From: a bacterium
Lineage (GTDB): Bacteria; SZUA-79; Acidulodesulfobacterales; Acidulodesulfobacteraceae
Direction: 5' to 3'
DNA length: 64,000 nt
NCBI GenBank assembly: GCA_021798875.1
Contig: JAJZBN010000004.1
Location: 1-64,000, forward strand
The position numbers and the translations under genes are program-made. The notes beneath the pieces were generated by a model. That model had not been told where the DNA came from. It saw nothing but the letters and a program-made list of their open reading frames with translations, and searched no databases. Shown one piece after another: positions 53,608 through 61,758 of this stretch (positions within the stretch are counted from its first letter, which is position 1; each line of letters opens with the position of its first letter).

Positions 53608-53841
53608 ATGCGTACCACGTTAAATATACCCGATGATTTAATTATCGAAGTTCAAAAAGCTTCCGGAGAAAAATCTAAAACCAAAGCTATCGTTAAAACT
53701 ATGAAAGAATATATAAAACAAAAAAAAATAATGGAACTTCTCGCTTTAAAAGGTAAGGTCGATATCGATTACGACTGGGAGAAAGAAGAAAAATTAGAAA
53801 TAAATTCCCAATGCGATAGGGGAAAATTTATTGAAAAATAA
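53608..53841 (+). CDS. vapB: VapB-type antitoxin (copy 2)
   Basis: 77 aa, identical to the product of 42702-42935. The overlap with the toxin and the RBS are the same. Cross-neutralisation between the two loci is expected because the proteins are identical. Confidence 0.9.
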   Translation: MRTTLNIPDDLIIEVQKASGEKSKTKAIVKTMKEYIKQKKIMELLALKGKVDIDYDWEKEEKLEINSQCDRGKFIEK

Positions 53842-54232
53842 ACATAAGCGCGTTTTGGCCGACACAAGCGTTTGGATTGAATTTTTTAGAGGGAATTCTT
53901 TAATAGGCAATAATCTTGAAATGCTTATTATTACAGATTCCGTTGAAATTTGCGGCGTTGTTTTATTCGAGCTGTTGCAGGGGATTAAATCCGATTCCGA
54001 AAAATTAAAGATTAACGATATTTTATCGAATTTACCGTACGTAGAAGTAAATAAAATTATATGGCAAAGATCTGCCGAAATTGCTTTTAATATAAAAAAG
54101 AAAGGCTTTGCCGTCCCATTTTCCGATATTTTGATAGCAGTTTTAGCAATAGAAAACAACCTTTCCGTTTTTACCTTAGATAAACATTTTGAATTAATTT
54201 CCGAATTGGAACTTTATAAAATTCAAAAATAA
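53831..54232 (+). CDS. vapC: VapC-type PIN toxin (copy 2)
   Basis: 133 aa, identical to the product of 42925-43326, TTG start. PIN residues intact. Confidence 0.9.
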   Translation: MKNKHKRVLADTSVWIEFFRGNSLIGNNLEMLIITDSVEICGVVLFELLQGIKSDSEKLKINDILSNLPYVEVNKIIWQRSAEIAFNIKKKGFAVPFSDILIAVLAIENNLSVFTLDKHFELISELELYKIQK

Positions 54233-54244
54233 AAAAATTTATTC

Positions 54245-54316
54245 GTTTACGTAATATTTATTTTAAATTAACATTAATGAAATATAATTATTTCATGAAT
54301 AATTTAGGAATTATTC
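54245..54316 (+). promoter_or_regulatory. Conserved palindromic promoter block (copy 2)
   Basis: Same block as 43339-43410, inside the exact duplication. The palindromes lie at 54277-54296 and 54297-54316. Precedes the second Spy-like gene. Confidence 0.6.
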
Positions 54317-54364
54317 ATTTAATTTAATTTTATTTAACTTTTGATTTAAAAGGAGAGATTTAAA

Positions 54365-54913
54365 ATGAAAAAGTCAAAGTTTTTTTTCCTATTTATGTTT
54401 TTGTTGGCATTTGTTTTTACGGGAACGTATTTTGCGGGAAAAGCTTTTGCATTTCAAGGCATGCAAAAAAACAAATTTATGGGGCATAAATTTATGCGCC
54501 GCGGTAAAATGAATATGTGGATGAAAATCGGAATGTTTAATGTTTTTATGCTCAAAAAGAAATTGCATTTAAATAAAAATCAGTTTCATCAAATTATGCT
54601 GTTTAAGCGCCAGGAATTTAAAGCTTTTAAGTCTAATATGGGAAACTTTAGAAATCCGCTGCTTGCGGCAATGAAATCCGGTACGTTTAACAAAAGCGTT
54701 TTCGTATCGAGTATCACGAATAAAGTTAAAAATATGGCAGAAATTAAAGCAAACTTTTTTCAAAAATTCTTTAACGTTTTAACGCCGAAACAGAGAAACG
54801 AATTTGTAAAAATTATGAAGAATAGAATTGCCGGTAAAATTAAACGCCTTGAGTTTATGAAAAAAATGTTGAACAAAAAAATTAAAGCAATGAAAGAAAA
54901 TATGTCCGAATAA
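54365..54913 (+). CDS. Spy/CpxP-like periplasmic protein (copy 2)
   Basis: 182 aa, identical to 43459-44007. It lies about 0.5 kb upstream of an OmpR-family regulator, matching the usual link of Spy/CpxP proteins with an envelope-stress system. Confidence 0.8.
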   Translation: MKKSKFFFLFMFLLAFVFTGTYFAGKAFAFQGMQKNKFMGHKFMRRGKMNMWMKIGMFNVFMLKKKLHLNKNQFHQIMLFKRQEFKAFKSNMGNFRNPLLAAMKSGTFNKSVFVSSITNKVKNMAEIKANFFQKFFNVLTPKQRNEFVKIMKNRIAGKIKRLEFMKKMLNKKIKAMKENMSE

Positions 54914-55120
54914 TATATCTTTATCTAATATCGATTAGTATTATCGGTATTAATCGTATGAGGAATGGCTAATTTTAAATTTTGTTAAGCGGCTGCGTTA
55001 TTTGCTATATGTTATCATATTAATGCGGCCGCTTCCGGTCATTGCGGGCAAATCTTAGAATACGCTAATATAAATCACTAATATAAACCAAGGGCTTTTA
55101 TGCTTTCGAAGATGCGAGCT

Positions 55121-55253
55121 AAAAAGTGCTTTTCCCGACCTGCCTTGTGCCTGTAATTACGATAACCGGAAAGTTTTTTAAGTACGGCATAACATTCTTA
55201 ATAATAAGCCTTTTTTTGTAAATTGATTAACTGCTTGAATAACTATTATTCAT
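55121..55253 (-). pseudogene. 5' fragment of an AAA+/DUF4143 ATPase gene
   Basis: Aligns with the start of the gene at 44233-45480 (about 45350-45480), including the P-loop region. The frame begins MNNSYSSS and meets TAA at codon 9, and everything after the Walker A segment is missing. The rest of 54914-55439 holds the diverged duplication tail and a promoter block. Confidence 0.8.
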
Positions 55254-55284
55254 ATATAGAATAATAATTTATTCAATTAAGTTT

Positions 55285-55346
55285 GTTTACGTATTATTTA
55301 TTTCAAATTAACATTTATGAGATATAATTATTTCATGAATAATTTT
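55285..55346 (+). promoter_or_regulatory. Conserved palindromic promoter block (copy 3)
   Basis: Aligns with copies 1 and 2. The palindrome ATGAGATATAATTATTTCAT is at 55317-55336, one base off perfect. Lies 94 bp before the response-regulator gene, so the regulator may control its own synthesis. Confidence 0.55.
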
Positions 55347-55439
55347 AGCCCGTTTTAAATATTATTCGCAGAAATTATTTATTATTATATGCGATTTTTT
55401 TAACAATTTTTTTAATTTTAAAAACTATTATTAAATATT

Positions 55440-56138
55440 ATGACAAAAGTTATAATGATTGAAGACGACAAAGAAATTGCCGAACTCTTAAAAGAATATC
55501 TTTATAAATTTAATATAGAGCTGGTAAATTTTGAAACGGCGGAAGGCGGACTTAACGCTTTAAAGGGGAACACAGACGGTTTCGATCTTTTAATTTTAGA
55601 CCTGACATTGCCGGACTCCGACGGATTAGAAATATGCAAATCAGTTTCACGGCTTTACAGCATTCCAATAATTATTTCTTCGGCAAGGGGCGATTATTCC
55701 GACATAGTGACGGGGCTTGAAATAGGTGCAGACGATTACGTTGCAAAACCTTACAATCCAAGAGAGCTTGTAGCGCGCATAAGGGCGGTAACCAGAAGAA
55801 AAACACCTAATAATTTTACCGGTAATAATGAGGTTAATATCGATAGCGGCTTTGAAATAGACGAAAATAAAATGCTTATTAAAAAAGATGGGGGAACCGT
55901 TGAATTAACTTCTGCGGAATACGAACTTTTTTTGCTTTTATATAAAAATAAAGGAAACGTTATTACAAGGGACTATATTTTGGAAAACATTAAAACTATG
56001 AGCTATGAAAGTATAGACAGGACGGTCGACGTTTTGATAGGAAGAATTAGAAAAAAAATAGGAGACGATCCTAGAAATCCAAAATACATTAAGTCTATAA
56101 GGGGTTACGGATATAAATTTTACTGCGATGAAAATTAA
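55440..56138 (+). CDS. OmpR/PhoB-family response regulator
   Basis: 232 aa. Receiver domain with the acidic pair EDD (8-10), phosphoacceptor Asp54 in LILDLTLPD, SSARGD switch and Lys in AKPYNPRE. The C-terminal winged helix reads LTSAEYELFLLLYKNKGNVI and RTVDVLIGRIRKKIGDDPRN. The end overlaps a remnant kinase start, the usual RR-HK coupling. Sequence style recalls acid/envelope responders (ArsR/CpxR) more than PhoB; that is a judgement by eye. Confidence 0.92.
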   Translation: MTKVIMIEDDKEIAELLKEYLYKFNIELVNFETAEGGLNALKGNTDGFDLLILDLTLPDSDGLEICKSVSRLYSIPIIISSARGDYSDIVTGLEIGADDYVAKPYNPRELVARIRAVTRRKTPNNFTGNNEVNIDSGFEIDENKMLIKKDGGTVELTSAEYELFLLLYKNKGNVITRDYILENIKTMSYESIDRTVDVLIGRIRKKIGDDPRNPKYIKSIRGYGYKFYCDEN

Positions 56139-56147
56139 CAGGCACTT
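56128..56147 (+). pseudogene. Remnant start of a histidine kinase gene
   Basis: ATGAAAATTAACAGGCACT matches the start of the kinase gene at 58806 base for base and overlaps the regulator stop. After it the match ends. Confidence 0.7.
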
Positions 56148-56157
56148 AAATTACAAG

Positions 56158-56185
56158 CGAATTTGTAACCAATAAAATCTTTCCT
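56158..56185 (+). repeat. 28-bp piece shared with the PIN gene at 41832-42245
   Basis: Exact match to 42111-42138 (begins CGAATTTGTAACC). It lies right after the kinase-start remnant and is probably a patch inserted during rearrangement. Confidence 0.6.
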
Positions 56186-56220
56186 AAGGTATATAACCGA
56201 AGATATACGAAAAAAACAAA

Positions 56221-56859
56221 TTAATAGTTAAATTTACGTCTATTGCGTCTAAAACGTCGGATAATCTTTCTCTGATGCATAATCCGCCTATGTTGATTAA
56301 TTATTCTCCGGCGCTGAAATCTGTTTATCATTCTTTGACGAAATATTCTCCTCATTTTTTCTCTATAAAAGGGGTGTACCGCATAAAACCGTGGAGCATA
56401 AGCGCGCCATGCTCTATAATGCCTGAGATACATATGGTGCCTTGCCCACCAGCCTGGATGATATTCACGGTACCATGGAGCAACATGGAGCCTCCACCAA
56501 AAAAAATATGGCCTATACATAACTACGGGGGGCGGAGGACCGTAAACTAAAGGAGCGGGCAGAACCATTGCTGGAGTTAACGGAAACCACGGTCCCGAAA
56601 AAACGCTTGCGTAAACCCATCCTCCGTTATACCACCTGTAATAAAGTCCGTTATAGCCGTAAATATAAGTCTGGAAAGAAGGAGCGTAATAAGCGTTAAG
56701 CCCCTGTCCGAAAGAAAAAGCAAAGTTAGGCGTCGAGATGCCGATAAATACACCCGCATTAGCCGGCTTTGCGTTTGTAAAAACATATGCGCCGGACGCA
56801 GTCGCAAAAAATACCGCAAATAATATGTAAAAGATATAACGTTTCATGATATGCCTCAT
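56221..56859 (-). CDS. Exported Tyr/Trp-rich protein with Arg-rich tail (YXWGXW-like)
   Basis: 212 aa. Signal peptide (about 5-30). Aromatic segments (AYYAPSFQTYIYGYNGLYYR, then WYNGGWVYASVFSGPWFPL) resemble WXXGXW/YXWGXW repeat proteins. A Trp/His-rich middle follows, and an Arg-rich end of about 45 residues. Pro-rich PAPLVYGPPPPVV in between. Likely periplasmic or surface; function unknown. Inserted between the two halves of the rearranged two-component locus, on the opposite strand. Confidence 0.7.
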   Translation of the reverse strand: MRHIMKRYIFYILFAVFFATASGAYVFTNAKPANAGVFIGISTPNFAFSFGQGLNAYYAPSFQTYIYGYNGLYYRWYNGGWVYASVFSGPWFPLTPAMVLPAPLVYGPPPPVVMYRPYFFWWRLHVAPWYREYHPGWWARHHMYLRHYRAWRAYAPRFYAVHPFYREKMRRIFRQRMINRFQRRRIINQHRRIMHQRKIIRRFRRNRRKFNY

Positions 56860-57101
56860 TTTTAAATTATACTATAAATATAGCATTTTAACTCCATAAT
56901 TTCTATATTATATTTCTTAAAATATAAAAATTCAAGCTCAAGAAAAACAGCTCAAGAAAAACAAAAAATTGCAGATAAATTTATTTTATTTTAATTTTAC
57001 AAAATGAATGTAAATCAAAAATAAATGTTTTATAAACGACAATACATTTTTTTATTCAATTAAGCTATAAAGAAATAAAAATTTAATAGTTTGCGTAATA
57101 T

Positions 57102-57227
57102 AAAGACGGTTTCGGACTCGGCCTGTATATAATTAAACAAATAATTGAAAGATACGGGTTAAAAATTATACATGAATATTCAAGCGGCAAAAATATTTTT
57201 AAAATCGATTTAAATAAAATTCTTTGA
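57102..57227 (+). pseudogene. 3' remnant of a histidine kinase gene
   Basis: An open frame of 41 codons reads KDGFGLGLYIIKQIIERYGL, then KIIHEYSSGKNIFKIDLNKI and L, ending in TGA. It is about 80% identical by eye to the end of the kinase at 58806-60077. This is the G box of the HATPase domain; the rest of the gene is gone. The remainder of 56860-57274 shows nothing else. Confidence 0.85.
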
Positions 57228-57274
57228 AGTTCTTCTATTGACATTTCCTAAAATATACAGTAAAATTTAAGATT

Positions 57275-58540
57275 ATGAGCGAAAATTTACAGTATTTTAG
57301 GGCTATATACAATTTTCTACCCTCCGAAAAAGAAAGAAAAATAGTCTTAATAACCGGCGCCCGTCAGACAGGAAAAACCACTCTTGCAAAAAATAAATAT
57401 AATGCGTTGCGTTATATCAATCTGGATTCTCCTGAAATACGGGACGGCATTTCGCAGATTACAGCCTCAAACTGGCATAAAGACATAGGTAAAGCCATAC
57501 TTGACGAGGCGCAGAAAGAACCTTCGCTGTTCGAAAAGGTTAAATATGCCTATGACGGAGGAAATCTCGATTTTGAAGTAATTCTCGGTTCAAGCCAAAT
57601 TCTTTTATTGAAAAAGATAAGGGAATCTCTTGCCGGAAGAATATCGCTCTATGAACTTTGGCCTTTAATGATGTCCGAAATATATGCCGGACCAGGAGCT
57701 AAAATTATTAAACCGCCTCTTATAGACCGCATCTTAGATGAAAAAGATTTTCAAAAGCTTATGAAAAGTCTTCCATCTGTTTTAATAGGCGAAGACGATG
57801 CAAAATTAAAAGAAGCTCAGGAACACTTATTAAGATGGGGCGGTATGCCGTTTCTCTTAAGTATTAATGATGGATATGAAAGGCAAAAATGGCTCAGAGA
57901 TTATACTTATACATATTTGGAAAGAGATCTTGCCGATTTATCAAGGATAGAAGATTTGGAACCTTTTAAAAAATTTCAAACAATATCAGCTTTAAGAAAT
58001 GCAAAACTCCTCAATTATTCCGAACTGGCTCGAGATGTCGGTATAAGCGTAGATACATCAAAGAGATACTTAGAATATCTGAAAATATCTTATCAAACTA
58101 TACTACTTCAACCTTACGGAACTAATATAACGAGTTCGGCTGTAAAAACCCCGAAGATTTACTGGCTTGACATTGGTTTATTAAGGCAGATGACCGGCTT
58201 TTGGGGCAACGTGATTTCCGGCGATATATTTGAAACATTTGTAATTTCTGAAATCTACAAATGGATAAAAACAATGCAGAAACCTGCCTCGATGTATTTT
58301 TATAGAACCCGCTCAGGATTGGAACTTGATATTCTTTTGAAAATAAATGAAAGAATAATAGGTGTTGAAATTAAAAATCGCAGTACGGTAACCTCTTCGG
58401 ATCTAAGACCTATGAAAGCCGTAGCAGACGGTCTCGGCAAATTATGGAGCGGCGGCATTTTAGTTTATAACGGCGACAGGATAGGCAAGATTGCAGAACC
58501 GGATATCTGGATGATACCATCAAGGCGGCTATTCCAATAA
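57275..58540 (+). CDS. AAA+ ATPase with DUF4143 (second, divergent)
   Basis: 421 aa. Walker A GARQTGKTT, Walker B AILDEAQKEP, GSSQILLLKK sensor, the winged-helix LLNYSELARDVGISVDTSKR, and the C-terminal RTRSGLELDILLKINERIIG followed by VEIKN. Same family as 44233-45480 but only distantly similar. Sits between the kinase remnant and a vapB remnant, so it arrived or survived through the local rearrangement. Confidence 0.87.
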   Translation: MSENLQYFRAIYNFLPSEKERKIVLITGARQTGKTTLAKNKYNALRYINLDSPEIRDGISQITASNWHKDIGKAILDEAQKEPSLFEKVKYAYDGGNLDFEVILGSSQILLLKKIRESLAGRISLYELWPLMMSEIYAGPGAKIIKPPLIDRILDEKDFQKLMKSLPSVLIGEDDAKLKEAQEHLLRWGGMPFLLSINDGYERQKWLRDYTYTYLERDLADLSRIEDLEPFKKFQTISALRNAKLLNYSELARDVGISVDTSKRYLEYLKISYQTILLQPYGTNITSSAVKTPKIYWLDIGLLRQMTGFWGNVISGDIFETFVISEIYKWIKTMQKPASMYFYRTRSGLELDILLKINERIIGVEIKNRSTVTSSDLRPMKAVADGLGKLWSGGILVYNGDRIGKIAEPDIWMIPSRRLFQ

Positions 58541-58559
58541 AAGAAGAGATATAAATAAT

Positions 58560-58691
58560 ATGCGCGCCACATTAAGCATACCTGACGATTTAATTATCGA
58601 AGTTCAAAAATCTTCCTGAGAAAAATATAAAACTAAAGCTATCGTTAAAACTATGAAAGAACATATAAACTATAAAAAAATAAAAATTTAA
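58560..58691 (+). pseudogene. Nonsense-mutated vapB (third copy)
   Basis: Aligns with the vapB at 42702 from the RBS on. TGA at codon 20 (58617-58619) interrupts MRATLSIPDDLIIEVQKSS. The frame continues EKYKTKAIVKTMKEHI and ends at 58691. No vapC follows. Confidence 0.85.
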
Positions 58692-58709
58692 TAGTTTGCG
58701 TAATATTGT

Positions 58710-58771
58710 GTTTACGTAATATTTATTTTAAATTAACATTTATGAGATATAATTATTTCATGAATAATTAT
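58710..58771 (+). promoter_or_regulatory. Conserved palindromic promoter block (copy 4)
   Basis: Same as copy 3, with palindrome at 58742-58761. Now precedes the kinase directly, without a regulator gene, as expected if the regulator of this duplicate was lost. Confidence 0.55.
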
Positions 58772-58805
58772 ACCCCTTATTTAAATATTATTCTATGCGC
58801 AGACG

Positions 58806-60077
58806 ATGATGAAAATTAACAGGCACTCCGTATTGTTTAAAATAAATATAGTTTTTATTCTTTCTTTTGCGGTATTGCTGTTTTTCTATTTATTTGCACA
58901 TAAAATAATAAACCGCGTCGAAACTTTCAAATTTCTTAGAAAAGCCGTATTTCTCGTTAAAAAAAATAAATTGAAAGACGCAGAAATGTTCGGCATTAAT
59001 TTAATAAAAAATCAAAAAAATATCGATAAGATTTTAAAAAACGGCAAAATTATACTAAAAAGAAATCCTCCCCGTCTTGATTATACGCTTAATTTATTAA
59101 GCCTCTACGGAAATAAGTATTTATATTTCAGGTCTAAAACGGGGAAAAATAATCTTTTATTAAAAAGAATTTCAGGTATAAACGAAAGGCAGAACATTTT
59201 ATTAGCCGCATGGATAGGTTTAAACGCTATACTTATTCTTTTATATATCAGCATATTCCGCTCTATAAGGCCTCTTAAAAAATTAAGGGATACTATTGAA
59301 GAATTTAAAAACGGAAATATAAACTTCGATTTAAGCGGCTATGCTTCAAGAAAGGATGAGATAGGTTTTTTGGCGAAAGAATTTAAAGAAGCAATAGACA
59401 ATCTTAAAAAAACCATGAATACGAGAATTTGGTTTATAAGAAACATAGCTCACGAGTTAAAAACGCCTATTACTAAAGGCAAAATTGCACTAGAGTTATT
59501 AAAAGACGAAGACGAAAACAAAAAAAGAATTTTTTCGGACATATTTAACAGGCTTGAAATGCTTATAAACGAACTGTTTGCCGCGGAAAAAATAGCGGCT
59601 GGAAGCGAAATTTTAAATATAACCGCCTGCAGTTTAAAAGACGTAATTGACAGGGCAAAAGAACTGCTTTTCATAAAAAACGACGGCGTTATAAGCGTTA
59701 TTTCCGATAATCCGAATTATACGGTTAAAGCGGATTGCGAACTGTTTAGCATAGCCGTAAAAAATTTATTGGATAATGCGGTTAAATTTAAAACCAACGA
59801 GAAATCAGCCGTCACTGTAAGCATAGAAAAAGGCGTTTTGAGCGTAATAAACGAAGGCGCAAAACCGACAATTTCCGAAGACGCCATGTTTGAGCCTTTT
59901 TCAAAAGATATTAACGCAAAAAACAAAGACGGTTTCGGACTCGGTTTGTATATAACAAAACAAATAATAGAGAAACACGGATTAAAAATTATATATGAAT
60001 ATGCAGGCGGTAAAAATATTTTCTCGATAGATTTCAACAAAATTTGTTTTAACGCGATGAATTTGATTAATTCATAA
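58806..60077 (+). CDS. Sensor histidine kinase
   Basis: 423 aa. TM1 about 14-32, periplasmic part of about 100 aa, TM2 about 134-152, HAMP (SIRPLKKLRDTIEEFKNG), HisKA with His216 in NIAHELKTPITKG, then the HATPase N box KNLLDNAVKFK and G box GFGLGLYITKQ. The HisKA motif resembles ArsS/CpxA-type acid and envelope sensors. Most likely the partner of the regulator at 55440, which lies 2.7 kb upstream. The start may be the second ATG (58809). Confidence 0.92.
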   Translation: MMKINRHSVLFKINIVFILSFAVLLFFYLFAHKIINRVETFKFLRKAVFLVKKNKLKDAEMFGINLIKNQKNIDKILKNGKIILKRNPPRLDYTLNLLSLYGNKYLYFRSKTGKNNLLLKRISGINERQNILLAAWIGLNAILILLYISIFRSIRPLKKLRDTIEEFKNGNINFDLSGYASRKDEIGFLAKEFKEAIDNLKKTMNTRIWFIRNIAHELKTPITKGKIALELLKDEDENKKRIFSDIFNRLEMLINELFAAEKIAAGSEILNITACSLKDVIDRAKELLFIKNDGVISVISDNPNYTVKADCELFSIAVKNLLDNAVKFKTNEKSAVTVSIEKGVLSVINEGAKPTISEDAMFEPFSKDINAKNKDGFGLGLYITKQIIEKHGLKIIYEYAGGKNIFSIDFNKICFNAMNLINS

Positions 60078-60153
60078 AATCGTTTTATAATTAAACAAAT
60101 GGAGTTATTAAGCAAAATAATCTTTTAAATATTTAAACATATAGGAAGGTTGT

Positions 60154-60630
60154 ATGATAAAAATTAATATACCAGGGCGGGAAAATGCCGAAATAAGAAT
60201 AAAAAATGCGGTTTTAGATATGAACGGAACACTTTCGGAAGACGGAATAATTAAAGACGACGTAAAAATACTTTTGAACGAATTATCGAAACACGTAGAT
60301 ATATACGTAGTAACATCGGACACGTTTGGAACAGCCGAAGTAATGGTTAAAAATATACATGTAAAACTATTTATAATCGATGGAGAAAACTCCGCCGTTA
60401 AAAAAATGGAAATACTTCAAAAATTAGGATGCTCCGAAACCATAGCCGTGGGCAACGGTTTTAACGATACCGAAATACTCAAAAATGCCGCTATAGGTAT
60501 CGGTATTATGGGCGTCGAAGGACTCGCTGTTAAAGCCGCATTGAATTGCGACATTATAGTTGGAAAAATAGAAGATGCATTAAATCTTCTCTTGAATACG
60601 AAAAGATTAACCGCAACATTGAGAAATTAG
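60154..60630 (+). CDS. HAD-family protein (soluble P-type ATPase-like)
   Basis: 158 aa. HAD motif I is VLDMNGTLSEDG, where the second Asp is Asn; motif II is VVTSDT, motif III includes KKMEIL, and motif IV is GNGFNDTEIL. Resembles COG4087 proteins, similar to the P-domain of copper/potassium P-type ATPases without membrane parts. Substrate unknown. RBS GGAAGG precedes the ATG. 76 bp after the kinase. Confidence 0.82.
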   Translation: MIKINIPGRENAEIRIKNAVLDMNGTLSEDGIIKDDVKILLNELSKHVDIYVVTSDTFGTAEVMVKNIHVKLFIIDGENSAVKKMEILQKLGCSETIAVGNGFNDTEILKNAAIGIGIMGVEGLAVKAALNCDIIVGKIEDALNLLLNTKRLTATLRN

Positions 60631-60673
60631 CCGCTATATTTAGTTATAACGGCTAAATATAAATACCCTATTT

Positions 60674-61390
60674 TTACTGATTTTTCAAGCTTTTAAGATA
60701 ATTCGTAACGGCAACGGCGTCTTCTTGTAAAGAAACCGGCACAAGCGATTTTGATATTATTGTAAGCCCTATGCCTAAAGACCCTATTCCTCCGAGAATA
60801 TAACCTAACGCGAGCTCGCCCACGCTTTTTGCAATTACTTTACCAGCAAATAATCCCGTAACGGAAGATACGGCTAAAAATACAACATATGAAGCGACAC
60901 CCAATACATTATCTTTTGAGGCTATTGCAATAGTAATTATGGGAAAGCCAAAGCTATACGCACTGAAACCGTATAGGGAAGTTGCAATCAAGACTTTATA
61001 ATAAATGTTTTTATTTAAATGTTCTATGGATGATTCTGAAACAGCGTTCTCCTTATCAGAAACTTCTTGCATTTCTAATGATGCGACTTCAAAAACATTT
61101 ATAGAAAGCCCCGAAAGGGATAAAAGAGGAACAAATAAATTGCTTAAAACGGCGGTTTTTTTATATCCGAATCTGTCCCCCGCTTTCCCGCCTACGTAGC
61201 CAAAAAATGAACCGCCACCAAAGCTAATTGCCGTTATAACGGCATATTCAATAACGGATAAGCGAAGATATAAAACCAAAAAAATAGGAAAAATCGCAAG
61301 AATTGCCTGATGTCATAGATCCGTAAAAAAGGCGTTTAGCGAAATGAACAAAACATTTTTATTCAGCCATTTATTTTTTGATGCAGTCAT
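60674..61390 (-). pseudogene. MFS transporter gene with in-frame TGA and internal deletion
   Basis: Reading from the ATG at 61390, MTASKNKWLNKNVLF is followed by ISLNAFFTDL, a TGA (61313-61315) at codon 26, then HQAILAIFPIFLVLYLRLSV in the same frame. Family members have Gly at the stop position (FTDLG). The rest (FFGYVGGKAGDRFGYKK motif A, then SLSGLSI) jumps to a late hydrophilic loop and TM segments, so about half of the usual 12 TM are missing. Confidence 0.8.
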
Positions 61391-61459
61391 AATTTCATAA
61401 TGTTAAGTTAAACGGAAATAATGTTTGCTTGCATATTTAAATTAAACCGGTGGTTTTTA

Positions 61460-61663
61460 TTATGGCACTGTAATTTGCAAGGATTCGCCGATTTCTTTTA
61501 AAACTTTAATTTTTTCGCTCAGTCGCTTTTCAATATCTTCCGCTTCAAAGGCGGCATTTTGCTTCGAAGCGATACCGGCTTCCAGAGCTTTAATAACATC
61601 GGTTTGTATAGCGCCAATCATTTTGGTCATATCGATACTATAATTATGCACAAGTTTTTCCAT
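61460..61663 (-). CDS. Small helical protein, unknown
   Basis: 67 aa, helix-rich (MTKMIGAIQTDVIKALEAGI, then EAEDIEKRLSEKIKVLKEIG). No membrane segment, no recognised family. The start is a normal ATG, with no clear Shine-Dalgarno seen. Between the broken MFS gene and the hydrogenase subunit. Confidence 0.45.
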   Translation of the reverse strand: MEKLVHNYSIDMTKMIGAIQTDVIKALEAGIASKQNAAFEAEDIEKRLSEKIKVLKEIGESLQITVP

Positions 61664-61719
61664 TTTTTAAATATGCGTCAAACATTATTTTTCCATAAAT
61701 CTTTTAAATCTTTAGATTC

Positions 61720-61743
61720 GGGGACAAATTTAAATCTGTCCCT
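61720..61743. repeat. REP-like imperfect palindrome
   Basis: GGGGACAAATTTAAATCTGTC continues CCT: the arms GGGGACA and TGTCCC(T) surround a palindromic AAATTTAAAT. Same family as 28518-28554. At 63762-63783 a half-copy falls inside coding sequence. Confidence 0.55.
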
Positions 61744-61758
61744 GCTGCATTATAAATT

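Larger units (their letters stand above)
53521..54986 (+). repeat. 1466-bp duplication, copy 2
   Basis: Identical by eye to 42615-44080. It begins 88 bp beyond Pho array G and ends after the Spy-like gene, where both copies diverge. The following 130 bp still align with indels. Confidence 0.92.

Noticed and set aside
55440-60077. The two-component pair as PhoB/PhoR itself
   Set aside because: No 11-bp Pho-type array precedes it, no pst/phoU genes are near, and the HisKA motif resembles acid/envelope sensors. The true PhoB is probably outside the window.
61313-61315. TGA as a glycine codon
   Set aside because: Other genes end at TGA at their expected lengths, and no other gene shows an in-frame TGA at a conserved Gly. 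A nonsense mutation explains it.
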